DNA from: Blastocatellia bacterium AA13
Lineage (GTDB): Bacteria; Acidobacteriota; Blastocatellia; UBA7656
DNA: 44,672 nucleotides
Reading direction: 5' to 3'
Assembly (NCBI GenBank): GCA_003222245.1
Contig: QHVH01000027.1
Span: forward strand, 1-44,672
The notes under the pieces were generated by a model, which made no database searches, was not told where the DNA came from, and worked only from the letters and a program-made list of their open reading frames with translations. The translations under genes and the position numbers were made by a program. Below, in pieces: positions 27,091-36,791 of this stretch (position 1 is its first letter; each line of letters begins with the position of its first letter).

Positions 27091-28068
27091 TTAATCGGCA
27101 GCCTGATCTTCTTCGGCGCCCCACGCGCTCGCGCTGTTCAATAAATCGATTGTGGCCTGATCCAGCTTCAGGTTTGTCGCACCGATAAGCTGCGCAAGCT
27201 GATCCAAATTCGTCGCGCTGGCGATGGGAGCAGTGATTCCGGGTCTGGCAATCAGCCACGCCAAAGATACGCTCGCGGGGCTGGAGTTGAGTTCCTTTGC
27301 GGCTCGATCCAGAGCGCTCAAAATTCTGAAGCCGCGATCGTTCAGGTATCGCTTCACACCGCCGCCGCGGACACTCTTTGAGAGATCCTCTTCCGCGCGG
27401 TACTTGCCCGATAGAAAGCCCCTGGCAAGAGAGAAGTAGGGGATTACACCCAGCTTTCTCTCTGCGCAAAATGGCTCGAGGTCTCTTTCATAGCTTTCGC
27501 GGTCGTAAAGATTATAGTGCGGCTGAAGACTCTGATAGGCCGGATAGCCGAGCCGGCCGCTGGTCGCAAGCGCTTGGGCAAGCCGCTCCGCGCCATAGTT
27601 CGAAGCGCCGATAGCCCTGATCTTTCCCTGCTCCGCCAGTTGCGCGTACCCGCCAAGGGTCTCTTCGATCGGGGTGTCGGTATCGTCGATGTGAGACTGG
27701 TACAAATCTATGTAATCCGTTTGTAATCTAGCGAGTGACCTCTCGGCCGACTGAAGAATATGTTTCCGCGAAAGGCCCTTTTCGGAAGGGCTCATCTCCA
27801 TTCCCACCTTCGTGGCTATGACGATCTTCTCGCGCTTCCCCGTGCGCTTCAGCCATTTTCCAATGACTGTTTCGGATTCTCCGCCGGTATGACCAGGCGC
27901 CCAGACCGAATAAACATCGGCCGTATCGACGAGGTTCAGGCCCGAATCAATAAATGCATCCAGTAACCTGAAGCTCATATTCTCGTCCGCGGTCCATCCG
28001 AAGACGTTGCCTCCAAGAGCCAGCGGTGCGATCTCTAATCCCGACGTGCCGAGCTGCCGCGTTTTCAT
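27091..28068 (-). CDS. Aldo/keto reductase
   Basis: An NADPH-dependent oxidoreductase of the AKR family with a TIM-barrel fold, acting on aldehydes or ketones (substrate unknown). The start at ATG 28068 is chosen over upstream in-frame ATGs because GGAG lies eight bases before it and MKTRQLGTSGLEIAPLALGG is the family's normal N-terminus, giving 325 residues. The catalytic tetrad is visible: Asp and Tyr in VDTADVYSVW, Lys in IVIATKVGME and His in LYQSHIDDTD. The C-terminal cofactor region AWLIARPGITAPIASATN is also normal. It resembles the YajO/AKR11-12 type. It is a single gene on the minus strand, with no special context. Confidence 0.93.
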   Translation of the reverse strand: MKTRQLGTSGLEIAPLALGGNVFGWTADENMSFRLLDAFIDSGLNLVDTADVYSVWAPGHTGGESETVIGKWLKRTGKREKIVIATKVGMEMSPSEKGLSRKHILQSAERSLARLQTDYIDLYQSHIDDTDTPIEETLGGYAQLAEQGKIRAIGASNYGAERLAQALATSGRLGYPAYQSLQPHYNLYDRESYERDLEPFCAERKLGVIPYFSLARGFLSGKYRAEEDLSKSVRGGGVKRYLNDRGFRILSALDRAAKELNSSPASVSLAWLIARPGITAPIASATNLDQLAQLIGATNLKLDQATIDLLNSASAWGAEEDQAAD

Positions 28069-28394
28069 GTACATTCTCCGATACAAGATTTAATTCAAGC
28101 GCCGAAGCTATCCATGCAACGGTAGATTAGCGCAACTGTAGATTAGCACTTCAAAACTCGCGGCAATAGGTCTGTGATCGAGAACTTGATGCGAGCAATG
28201 ATCCGTTTCTTTTCTTTGCATAGCGCTGGTATAGTGGCTGGAGACCGAGGTCAGCGGTCGCTCCGCCGGAGTCGCGAATCTCTCCAATGCCCCAGTATTT
28301 GTGAAGGTAATTAGAGGCGTGGTCATCCCGTTGATGGATGATAAATGTCGCGCTCTGAAAAACTGAAACCCCAGTACATAGGTGAGGCGATGCA

Positions 28395-31370
28395 ATGGCA
28401 AACGCAAGCAATTTGGGAGCAAACCCGTGGTCGGAGATTCTTCGGGGATCCCATCTATGTTACCTCTACGAAAGTAACCAAAGCCTGCTCGATACGCTGA
28501 TTCCATTTCTCGAAGCGGGTCTACGGAGAAATGAATACTGCTTGTGGGTGACGCCGGACTTTCTTAGCGTATCCGAGGCGAAACATCACCTCGTGAATGC
28601 CTTCACCGGATCAGACCGCCGCCTCACCGATAAGGGCATAGAGATCATCCAGCACGGCGACTGGTATCAGCGCGGCGATGCGCTCGATCTGGAAAAAGTA
28701 ATGATCGGCTGGAACGAGAAGCTCAGGACGGCGCTGGAACAGGGCTACGCCGGCCTGACCGTCACCGGCGATATGTCATGGCTCGGGGCCGACAATTGGT
28801 CTAGTTTTCTCGCGTACGAAGAGCAACTCAATACATCTATTAAAAATCAACTCACTACGTTTCTGTGCACCTATCCTGCTTCGCGCCGTTCGGCTGCGGA
28901 AGTACTCGACGTGGCGGCTGCCCACGATTGCTTTATCGCCGGCCGAGGGGGAGAGCCGCTGGTACTACAGACTCTTCGCCGCAACGTTGGAGAGGATTTA
29001 AGAGCGGAGAAGAGTGCCCATGATTCCGTGGCTGAACTCGCTGCCTTGAGCGGCGCGGCAATGAAGGTTGCTGAACCCGCGATAACAGACGAAGCGCCGG
29101 CTGGCGCCGAAGAGCGCTTTCGGAGCTATTTCGAGCTTGGGCTCGTGGGTATGGCGGTCGCTTCTTCGAATCAGGCATACATAGAGCTCAACAACAAAAT
29201 GTGCGAGATTCTCGGATATGAACGGCCCGAGTTATTGGGAATGACATGGCTCGACCTGATGCATCCGGAGGACCGGCCTTTAAACCTTGAAAGACTCGAT
29301 CGCGTACTCGCCGGCGAGATGGACGGATATTCGATGGACCAGCGTTTCATCCGGAGAAACGGCCGGGTCATCGACACTACAATATCAGTCAAGGCACAGA
29401 GGAAGGCCGATGGATCGATCGACTACTTCGTGCTGCTGCTGGAGGACGTGACCGCCAGGAAATCGGCTGACGCGGCACTCCGCGAATCGGAAGAACGCTA
29501 TCGTCTGCTCTTCGAAAGCAACCCGCATCCCATATGGGTGCTCGATCTGGAGACCCTGGCATTTCTCGATGTCAATGGGGCCGCGCTTCTACACTACGGC
29601 TACTCGCGTGAAGAGTTCTTGAAGATGACCGCGCGAGACATCAGGCCGCCCGAAGACATATCCCGACTCGAAACTAGATTGGCGGACTGGTCCCAGGGAT
29701 CGTTCAAGGCCTCGCCGTGGAGACACCTCAAAAAAGACGGAACCATAATCGAAGTCGAAGTCAACAGCCATCTGTTTACTTACGCTCGTCGATCCGCGTG
29801 CGTCGTTCTTGTGAACGACGTAACGTCCCGCAATCGGGCGGAGGCCGCGATCAGAAACGCGGAAGCCAAGTACCGCAGTATATTTGAGAATGCCGTCGAG
29901 GGTATTTTTCAGTTCAGTCTTGACGGCAAGTTTCTCGCGGCGAATCCGGCGACGGCCCGGATACTCGGCTTCGAGTCCGCTGAAGAGCTCATAGCCTGTA
30001 CGAACATCGAAACCGATCATTATGTCGACAAGGATTCCTGGCGCGAGCTGCACCGGATGCTCGAAGACACAGGCGAGGCAAAGAATCTCGAATGCGAAGT
30101 CTTTCGTAAGGATGGCAGTATCATTTGGGTCGTCGAGAATATTCGGGCTATCCGCGATGAATCCGGGGCTATAGCTTATTGCGAAGGCTCGTTCGAGGAC
30201 ATAACCGAACGAAAAGTACTCGAAGAACAGCTAAGGCAGGCCGTAAAAATGGAAGCCATCGGCCAGTTAGCGGGAGGAATCGCTCACGATTTCAACAACC
30301 TTCTGATTGCAATCACCGGCTACGGAGAGCTTGCGATCAAGAGGCTCACCTCCGACGATCCTCTGCGGCGAGATATTGAAGGGATAATGAGAGCCGGCGA
30401 GCGCGCGGCTTCGCTAACGGCCCAGTTACTCGCATTCAGTCGAAAACAAGTCCTGCAGCCGCGAGTCCTGAATCTCAACTCCGTCGTTTCCGAGACAGAA
30501 GGGATGTTGAGGCGGCTCATAGGCGAGAATATAGAGCTGAGGACCGCGCTTACTCCGGGCCTCGGAAGCATAAGGGCCGATCCGGGACAGATAGAGCAGG
30601 TGATCGTCAATCTTGCGGTAAACGCCCGCGACGCGATGCCCCTAGGAGGGACTCTCACGATTGAAACTGAAAACATACGCCTGGATGGGCCCTATCGCAC
30701 GCGACGTATAGCACTGGAGCCTGGCCTTTACGTTGCGCTTGCCGTCAGCGATACGGGCGGCGGCATCGACGAACAGACTCTTCGCCGCATCTTCGAGCCT
30801 TTCTTTACGACCAAGGAGACCGGCAAGGGAACCGGGCTGGGGCTGTCGACCGTCTACGGCATTGTAAAACAGTCCGGCGGCGACATCCTTGTATACAGTG
30901 AAGTAGGAAGAGGAACGACCTTCAGAATCTACCTGCCGAGGCTCGTTGAAGATCCCGACGAGAACAGTTATCAGAAGGCGCCCGAAGCAACGCTGCGAGG
31001 AAGCGAAACCATTCTGATGGCCGAAGACGATGAGATGGTGAGAACGATTGCACGTGAGATCCTGGAATCATACGGCTACAAAGTTCTGGATGCCGCGCAC
31101 GGGGATGCAGCCATCCTGGTCTGCGCTCTCTATGTCGATCCTATCGACTTGCTCGTAAGCGATGTCGTCATGCCGAAAATGAGCGGTACGGAACTGGCCG
31201 GCCGCTTAACGGAGGCGCGGCCCGAGCTCAAGGTGCTTTATATGTCGGGCTACACCGACAATGCGGTTGTTCACCGGCAGGTGCTGGATAATCGGGCCAG
31301 CTTTATTCAAAAGCCCTTCACGCCCGAGGCATTCGCTCGAAAGGTGCGCGAAGTGCTGGACGCGCCATGA
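28395..31370 (+). CDS. Cytosolic hybrid sensor kinase (MEDS, three PAS, HisKA, HATPase, REC)
   Basis: A 991-residue kinase without transmembrane segments. Residues about 10-195 match a MEDS domain (HLCYLYESNQSLLDTLIPFL, a C1-compound-type sensory domain known from DcmR). Three PAS domains follow at about 240-355, 365-480 and 485-612 (each entering with a YRSIFENAVEG- or YRLLFESN-like start). The HisKA domain carries His631 in GGIAHDFNN, followed by a HATPase domain (GTGLGLSTVYGI) and a receiver with Asp923 in LLVSDVVMPKMSG. GTGAGG precedes ATG 28395. It has no output domain and no adjacent regulator. Its kinase-receiver core closely resembles the membrane kinase ending at 8644, pointing to gene duplication. 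Confidence 0.92.
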   Translation: MANASNLGANPWSEILRGSHLCYLYESNQSLLDTLIPFLEAGLRRNEYCLWVTPDFLSVSEAKHHLVNAFTGSDRRLTDKGIEIIQHGDWYQRGDALDLEKVMIGWNEKLRTALEQGYAGLTVTGDMSWLGADNWSSFLAYEEQLNTSIKNQLTTFLCTYPASRRSAAEVLDVAAAHDCFIAGRGGEPLVLQTLRRNVGEDLRAEKSAHDSVAELAALSGAAMKVAEPAITDEAPAGAEERFRSYFELGLVGMAVASSNQAYIELNNKMCEILGYERPELLGMTWLDLMHPEDRPLNLERLDRVLAGEMDGYSMDQRFIRRNGRVIDTTISVKAQRKADGSIDYFVLLLEDVTARKSADAALRESEERYRLLFESNPHPIWVLDLETLAFLDVNGAALLHYGYSREEFLKMTARDIRPPEDISRLETRLADWSQGSFKASPWRHLKKDGTIIEVEVNSHLFTYARRSACVVLVNDVTSRNRAEAAIRNAEAKYRSIFENAVEGIFQFSLDGKFLAANPATARILGFESAEELIACTNIETDHYVDKDSWRELHRMLEDTGEAKNLECEVFRKDGSIIWVVENIRAIRDESGAIAYCEGSFEDITERKVLEEQLRQAVKMEAIGQLAGGIAHDFNNLLIAITGYGELAIKRLTSDDPLRRDIEGIMRAGERAASLTAQLLAFSRKQVLQPRVLNLNSVVSETEGMLRRLIGENIELRTALTPGLGSIRADPGQIEQVIVNLAVNARDAMPLGGTLTIETENIRLDGPYRTRRIALEPGLYVALAVSDTGGGIDEQTLRRIFEPFFTTKETGKGTGLGLSTVYGIVKQSGGDILVYSEVGRGTTFRIYLPRLVEDPDENSYQKAPEATLRGSETILMAEDDEMVRTIAREILESYGYKVLDAAHGDAAILVCALYVDPIDLLVSDVVMPKMSGTELAGRLTEARPELKVLYMSGYTDNAVVHRQVLDNRASFIQKPFTPEAFARKVREVLDAP

Positions 31371-31608
31371 GCATTCGTTGCTGTCGATATCTATTGTCTG
31401 GCTGCTCTTGAATGTCTAAGTCTGGACAGCGACGGCTCGAAACGAATGCGTTGCGTTCCTCCCAAAATCGTTAAGCCCGCGGAATACTCGACTGCCCCCG
31501 CGCGCTACCGCCACGCCGCGAGTTGCTATACACTCCTGAGCTGATCTTGAGTTAGAGCCGATCGAGGCGGCCGCCAAACCGCTCCAGTAGAGTTCGAGTC
31601 GCATTGCC

Positions 31609-33000
31609 ATGCCTGTTGGTTCTTCAAATCATTTCGATCTGGTCGTGATTGGCAGCGGACCTGCCGGCCAGAAGGGAGCGATTGCGGCCGCAAAGCTGGG
31701 CAAGCGCGTAGCCGTGGTAGACCGCACTGAGATGATCGGCGGCGTCTGTCTCCACACCGGGACTATTCCGAGCAAAACATTGCGCGAAGGTATTCTCTAT
31801 CTGACTGGGTTCAGACAACGCGCGTTTTACGGACGCGACTACACTCTCAAAGAAAATATAGGCATTCAGGATCTGACCTCCCGCGTTGCTACGGTGATAA
31901 CGAGGGAGATGGGGGTGATCCGCGAGCAGCTCAACAGAAACGACGTTACGACCATTCACGGACGCGGCCGCTTTGTCGATCCTCACACTATCCAGGTGGA
32001 GGGCGATAGCAACGAAGCACTGACCGCTGATTACGTATTGATTACGTGCGGCACTCGCGCCGCCCGGGCGGCGGAGATTCCATTTGACGGCAAACGCGTC
32101 TTTGACGCCGATCAACTGGGGCAAGTCGAAGCCCTGCCCCGCGAGCTGATCGTAGTCGGAGCCGGGGTCATCGGGCTCGAGTACGCTTCAATGCTGTCGG
32201 CCCTTAATGTCGTTGTGACGGTTATAGAACAACGGCCGACGATCCTGGACTTTGTAGATCAGGAAATAATCGAAGCCCTTTGTTATCAGATGAGGCGACG
32301 CGGCGCGGTGTTCAGGCTCGGCGAAAAGGTCACGAACATACAAGTCGACGAAAGCGGCATAGTTCACGCGCATCTCGAAAGCGAGAAACGGGTGCGCGCG
32401 CAGGGGCTCCTCTACGCGGTCGGACGCCAGGCCAACACCGACTCGCTCGATCTGGAAGCCGCGCAGTTAAAAGCAGATTCACGCGGCCGCATCAAAATCA
32501 ACGAGTACTTTCAAACCGAAATTCCTCATATCTACGCGGCGGGCGATTGCGTGGGATTTCCGTCGCTTGCTTCGACCTCGATGGAGCAAGGCCGCCTTGC
32601 CGCGCACCATATGTTTCAGGCGCCTATGCCCGTGAAGCCGCTCGTCTTTCCGTACGGAATCTACACGATTCCCGAAATATCAATGATCGGAAAAACCGAG
32701 CGTGAGTTGACCGAAGCGCGCGTTCCATATGAGGTCGGCATCGCCCAGTATGAAGAGATCGCCAAGGGACAAATGATCGGTGATGACACCGGTATGCTCA
32801 AGATTTTGTTTCATCCCGATACGCTGAAGGTGCTCGGAGTTCATGCGATAGGCGAGAGCGCCACCGAGATAATTCACATCGGACAAACGGTCATGTCGCT
32901 CGAAGGCACGATGGAGTTTTTCCGCGACAGCGTATTCAACTATCCGACATTCGCCGAAGCATACAAAGTCGCCGCGCTGAACGGCCTGAACAAACTCTGA
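31609..33000 (+). CDS. sthA: Soluble pyridine nucleotide transhydrogenase (SthA-like flavoprotein)
   Basis: A 463-residue flavoprotein of the pyridine nucleotide-disulfide oxidoreductase superfamily. The FAD-binding GSGPAG is at residues 15-20, the NAD-binding GAGVIGLEYA in the middle, and a C-terminal dimerisation domain (HAIGESATEIIHIGQ). In dihydrolipoamide dehydrogenases the active-site pair is CxxxxC; here it reads CLHTGTIPSK (Cys47, with Thr in place of the second Cys at 52). That is the hallmark of Si-specific transhydrogenases, which swap hydride between NADH and NADPH. No Shine-Dalgarno is visible before ATG 31609. It is transcribed alone. A role in redox balance is known for the family. 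Confidence 0.9.
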   Translation: MPVGSSNHFDLVVIGSGPAGQKGAIAAAKLGKRVAVVDRTEMIGGVCLHTGTIPSKTLREGILYLTGFRQRAFYGRDYTLKENIGIQDLTSRVATVITREMGVIREQLNRNDVTTIHGRGRFVDPHTIQVEGDSNEALTADYVLITCGTRAARAAEIPFDGKRVFDADQLGQVEALPRELIVVGAGVIGLEYASMLSALNVVVTVIEQRPTILDFVDQEIIEALCYQMRRRGAVFRLGEKVTNIQVDESGIVHAHLESEKRVRAQGLLYAVGRQANTDSLDLEAAQLKADSRGRIKINEYFQTEIPHIYAAGDCVGFPSLASTSMEQGRLAAHHMFQAPMPVKPLVFPYGIYTIPEISMIGKTERELTEARVPYEVGIAQYEEIAKGQMIGDDTGMLKILFHPDTLKVLGVHAIGESATEIIHIGQTVMSLEGTMEFFRDSVFNYPTFAEAYKVAALNGLNKL

Positions 33001-33003
33001 GCT

Positions 33004-33216
33004 TCACACCCGCATGTAGTCGTACTCTTCTCTCACGTTGTCCATGAAGAACTTGCCTTTCGACGATGCCTGACTCATCTGTTTAAAAACGGAGTCTGGA
33101 ACATCGTAGTAGTTGTAAACGCCTCCGTTTTGAAACTCCACCCGGAGAATCTCTTTTCTTCCGTCATAGCAGAAGCGGACGATGCTCGACGATTCCGGAC
33201 TCTCTATGCAGTCCAT
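33004..33216 (-). CDS. Small KTSC-domain protein
   Basis: A 70-residue protein with the KTSC pattern: a short beta-rich N-terminal part (SSSIVRFCYDGRKEILRVEF), then FQNGGVYNYYDVP, and a C-terminal SSKGKFFMDNVREEYDY. Family members are small cytosolic proteins found alone or fused to lysyl-tRNA-synthetase-like and other domains; no biochemical role is established. AAGGA lies seven bases before ATG 33216. It ends four bases from the stop of sthA on the other strand. Confidence 0.8.
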   Translation of the reverse strand: MDCIESPESSSIVRFCYDGRKEILRVEFQNGGVYNYYDVPDSVFKQMSQASSKGKFFMDNVREEYDYMRV

Positions 33217-33337
33217 GTTGTTTCCTTCGCTTTTTCAAATGAGCCGGTGCTACGGCTCTCATATGGCTGTGCGCGCTTGACTTTTCTTCCCGTTGTAATA
33301 GAGTCACCTCCTTACCACATCACGGGGGAAATGTGTC

Positions 33338-34471
33338 GTGAAACGATTATCGCTCTATCTTATGCTGGCCGCCATGTTGAGCCCGGCTCTGTTAGCCGGC
33401 CGCAATCAAATTCAAGCATTCACGCGAACTCGCGCAGGCGCGCTCGAAACCAACGGGCTGACGCAGGAGCAGGCGTCTCATTTCGCCGCTCTCGCGTTGA
33501 AATGCATCCGCAAGGAATATCCGAACAAGCCCGACCATACTATCAACGATTCCGGCGACGTTAAGAGCCCCCGCTCTATGCATCCTTCCTTCTATGGCTG
33601 CTATGACTGGCATTCTTCGGTTCATGGGCACTGGATGCTGGTAAGATTGCTGCGCCTGTTTCCGAAGCTGTCCGAAGCTCGAGAAATTCGCGACGCCCTG
33701 AATGCCAATCTAAGCTCGCGGAATATCGCGGTCGAAGTAGCGTATCTCGGGCAGGAAAATCGCCAGTCTTTCGAGCGCACTTATGGATGGGCGTGGCTCC
33801 TGAAGCTGGCCGAAGAGCTACACCGTTGGAACGATCTGGACGGCGCCGCGTGGTCCAAGAACCTGAAAACCTTAGCCGACAGTTTAGTAGAGAGGTATCT
33901 TGCGTTTCTGCCGAAGCAGACTTATCCGATTCGCACTGGAGTTCATCCGAATACGGCTTTCGGACTTGCCTTTGCATTCGATTACGCCCGAACCGTGGGA
34001 GACAAGAAGCTGGCCGCCCTGATCGAGGAGCGCAGCCGCACCTATTTTCAAGGCGACTTGAACTATCCGGCTTCGTGGGAGCCCGGCGGTGAAGACTTCT
34101 TTTCGGCTGCGTTGATGGAAGCGGACCTCATGCGCCGCGTGCTCAAACCCGCTGAGTTTCAAACTTGGTTTCACCGATTTCTACCGGCAGTATCAAGGGG
34201 AGAGCCGAAGTCATTGATTCATCCGGCGGTGGTTTCCGATCGCAGCGATCCGAAGTTGGTTCATCTGGACGGATTGAATCTCAGCCGAGCCTGGTGCATG
34301 CGCAGCATCGCCTCGGCGCTTCCCAAGACCGATCCGGCCCGCGGAGTCCTCGCTCGCGCCGCGGCCCAACACGCCGGCGATGCATTGTCGCACGTCGCTA
34401 GCGGGGACTACGCGGGGGAGCACTGGCTCGCATCCTTCGCGGTCTATTTGCTTTCGACACCCGAGCCATGA
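33338..34471 (+). CDS. Exported DUF2891-family protein
   Basis: A 377-residue protein starting at GTG 33338 after a GGGGG tract, with a signal peptide (MKRLSLYLMLAAMLSPALLAG). The mature part matches the DUF2891 family: HPSFYGCYDWHSSVHGHWML (about residues 85-105), the central RTYGWAWLLKLAEEL, and HTGVHPNTAFGLAFAFDYA-like helical repeats, suggesting an alpha/alpha-toroid fold as in glycoside-processing enzymes. Family function is unknown. The conserved His/Asp/Trp cluster is intact, so the protein is probably active. It is transcribed alone upstream of trpD, with about 160 bp between them. Confidence 0.85.
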   Translation: MKRLSLYLMLAAMLSPALLAGRNQIQAFTRTRAGALETNGLTQEQASHFAALALKCIRKEYPNKPDHTINDSGDVKSPRSMHPSFYGCYDWHSSVHGHWMLVRLLRLFPKLSEAREIRDALNANLSSRNIAVEVAYLGQENRQSFERTYGWAWLLKLAEELHRWNDLDGAAWSKNLKTLADSLVERYLAFLPKQTYPIRTGVHPNTAFGLAFAFDYARTVGDKKLAALIEERSRTYFQGDLNYPASWEPGGEDFFSAALMEADLMRRVLKPAEFQTWFHRFLPAVSRGEPKSLIHPAVVSDRSDPKLVHLDGLNLSRAWCMRSIASALPKTDPARGVLARAAAQHAGDALSHVASGDYAGEHWLASFAVYLLSTPEP

Positions 34472-34629
34472 GAGCTACGGTCCGTAGTATTAGACGCCCG
34501 GCCGCCCTAAAGCCGACCTTTGTTGCGCGCTCGGTTGTCGATCGCGCCATCCTCTTTTGCCGTCATCACGCCTGCTTAACTTTTCGCGGTCCAGCGTGCT
34601 AGTGTAAGCGCTCTACGGGGTCTCTCCGG

Positions 34630-35685
34630 ATGCTGATAACCGACGCTCTCAAGCGGCTCATAGATCGCGGAAACCTGACTATGTCGGAGGCGGAGGCCGT
34701 GCTCGAACAGATCATGACCGGGCAATGCACGGACACTCAGATAGCTTCGTTCCTGACCGCTCTCCGCATGAAAGGCGAGACCGTTGAAGAGGTCACGGGC
34801 TTTGCCCGAGTGATGCGTAATCGAGCCACCGTTGTAGCGCCGCAATCGGTAGTGCGAGCCGATCTGACGGGAACCGGACGAGAAGCGCTCATCGACACTT
34901 GCGGCACGGGCGGAGATGTTAGCGGGAGTTTTAATGTCTCAACGGCGACGGCTCTCGTCGTTGCTGGAGCGGGCGTTCGAGTTGCCAAGCACGGCAACAG
35001 GTCGGCCTCGAGTCAGTGTGGAAGCGCCGATGTCATGGAAGCGCTCGGAGTCAGAATCGATCTCACTCCGCGCCAGATTGCCGATTGCATCGACAGAGTA
35101 GGAATCGGATTCCTTCACGCACCACACCTTCATGCGTCAATGAAACACGTAGCCCGCGCCCGCAAGGAGATGGGCATCCGAACTATCTTCAATATGCTGG
35201 GACCGCTTACGAATCCGGCCGGGGCGGGCGCTCAACTCATCGGCGTATACGCGGCCCATTTGACGCTCCTCTTCGCCGAGGTACTGCGAGGACTGGGCAC
35301 GACAAGGGCGGTGATCGTTCACGGCACGGACGGTATGGACGAGATCACAATCACTGGAGAGACCCTGGTTACCGAGCTGCGCAGCGGTGAGATACATAGC
35401 TACTCGGTGAAACCCGAAGACTTCGGAATGAGCCGCGCCGGCATTGCCGACATACGCGGCGGCGATGCCGAACAAAATGCCGGAATAATTCGAGAGATTC
35501 TCGAAGGCGTTGCCGGTCCTCGCCGAGACATCGTGGTGCTTAACGCGGCCGCCGCTTTGATGGCGAGCAGCCGAGCCAAAGATCTTCACGAAGGCGTAAC
35601 AATGGCCAGGAGCGTCATCGACGACCAGCGGGCCAAGATGAAATTGCGCCAGTTGATTGAATTTACAAGTTCGTTGGAACTTTGA
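34630..35685 (+). CDS. trpD: Anthranilate phosphoribosyltransferase
   Basis: This enzyme catalyses the second step of the tryptophan branch, joining anthranilate and PRPP to give phosphoribosylanthranilate in the cytosol. The 351-residue protein has the PRPP-binding CGTGGDVSGSFNVSTA beginning at Cys91 (family consensus GTGGD), KHGNRSASSQCGSADVMEALG, and the MGIRTIFNMLGPLTNPAGA motif. HGTDGMDEIT is also present. Length and motifs are normal. No other trp genes are nearby, so the pathway is scattered, as in many Acidobacteria. The ribosome site before ATG 34630 is weak. Confidence 0.96.
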   Translation: MLITDALKRLIDRGNLTMSEAEAVLEQIMTGQCTDTQIASFLTALRMKGETVEEVTGFARVMRNRATVVAPQSVVRADLTGTGREALIDTCGTGGDVSGSFNVSTATALVVAGAGVRVAKHGNRSASSQCGSADVMEALGVRIDLTPRQIADCIDRVGIGFLHAPHLHASMKHVARARKEMGIRTIFNMLGPLTNPAGAGAQLIGVYAAHLTLLFAEVLRGLGTTRAVIVHGTDGMDEITITGETLVTELRSGEIHSYSVKPEDFGMSRAGIADIRGGDAEQNAGIIREILEGVAGPRRDIVVLNAAAALMASSRAKDLHEGVTMARSVIDDQRAKMKLRQLIEFTSSLEL

Positions 35686-35795
35686 CGGAAATTCAAAAGC
35701 GCGATTTCCGGAAGTAATCGATCGCGTTAATTGAATTCACCAATGGGAATTCTCAGTTCATGGCGGGCGTTCAATTTACTTTAGCTTGAGACTAT

Positions 35796-36569
35796 CTACC
35801 TTCCAAACAGGAACCATCTCTTCTTTTTGCTCGGCAGCACAGGATCAAATCGATAGGGTATCGGTTTCCCTTCCACAACTGCTCGCGGATTAGCGTCAAC
35901 CAGCGCTTGCGCCACTTCATCGCCGACCAGCTTCGATGTTGCCGCAACAGCGTTGGACAGCCCTGGGAGCCGGTTTCGCGTGTTATGGCAGTCGCTGGCG
36001 ATGATATGAATGAGCCCGTGCTCGATCATAAGCCGTGCGGTCTTTTGAACCATCTTACCGAACTGTCCCAAGATAGATCCGGAATCGACCTGCCCCAGAA
36101 CGCCCATCTCGACCATACCGAAAAACCGTTCCGGTTCAGCGATCAGCACGCGGTTGCGCTCCGGATGCGCTATGACAGGGGTTATTTGATTGCTCATTAA
36201 CTCGAAGAGCACGCGCTCGCTTCCAACCGGAGCGATCAAATGAGGAAATTCAATAAGCGCGTATGGGCCTCCGGCGAGTGTTGGAGCGCTCTTGTCGAGG
36301 CATACATGTTTGATAACGTCGTGAGTAAATCGCAGCTCGCAGCCAAGCTCGATTCTCGGCCTACCGTTCAGCCTCGAATTAAGCAGATCGATTTTCGTCC
36401 GTAGACTGGATAGGGTATGAGTTTCATGAACGCTGTCGTGTGCGTGCGGCGTCGCAACCATAACGGTGACGCCGTCTCCGGCCGAGAGCATACCCATTTC
36501 AACCGCTTCATCAAGATCGTGGGCGCCGTCGTCAGTCTCCGGCAGGATATGAGAGTGAATATCAATCAT
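35796..36569 (-). CDS. PHP-domain tyrosine-protein phosphatase, CpsB/YwqE-like
   Basis: A 257-residue metal-dependent phosphatase of the polymerase-and-histidinol-phosphatase type that removes phosphate from tyrosine kinases controlling exopolysaccharide export. Metal ligands are visible: HSH at residues 5-7 (MIDIHSHILPETDDGA), TPHAHD, HPERN and SDCHN. Residues after about 240 (SKKKRWFLFGR) form a basic tail. No polysaccharide genes are adjacent, so its kinase partner is elsewhere. No Shine-Dalgarno is seen before ATG 36569; the message may be leaderless or weakly translated. Confidence 0.9.
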   Translation of the reverse strand: MIDIHSHILPETDDGAHDLDEAVEMGMLSAGDGVTVMVATPHAHDSVHETHTLSSLRTKIDLLNSRLNGRPRIELGCELRFTHDVIKHVCLDKSAPTLAGGPYALIEFPHLIAPVGSERVLFELMSNQITPVIAHPERNRVLIAEPERFFGMVEMGVLGQVDSGSILGQFGKMVQKTARLMIEHGLIHIIASDCHNTRNRLPGLSNAVAATSKLVGDEVAQALVDANPRAVVEGKPIPYRFDPVLPSKKKRWFLFGR

Positions 36570-36791
36570 CTAGCGGCGATTCTAACTCAACTTCCTCAGT
36601 TTAGCCCTACCCCCCGCGTGCACATAGTGGGGGCGCAGCCCAGCCTGATAAGCGTGAGTCTTCAGCCGAAATACCTTCACCACAATTAACCCGTGCAAGA
36701 CCGCGTCCGATCTTCTCGGGAATGGCTCCCTTATTTCCCTGGAGCCAACCCCCTCCGCATCGAGTGAGTGTAATGCGTTGGCCATGGTCAG

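Noticed and set aside
31609-33000. Dihydrolipoamide dehydrogenase
   Set aside because: The second redox-active cysteine is Thr (CLHTGT), which fits the transhydrogenase instead.
35686-35710. 7-bp inverted repeat directly after trpD as terminator
   Set aside because: It is short, AT-rich in the stem and not followed by a T-run.
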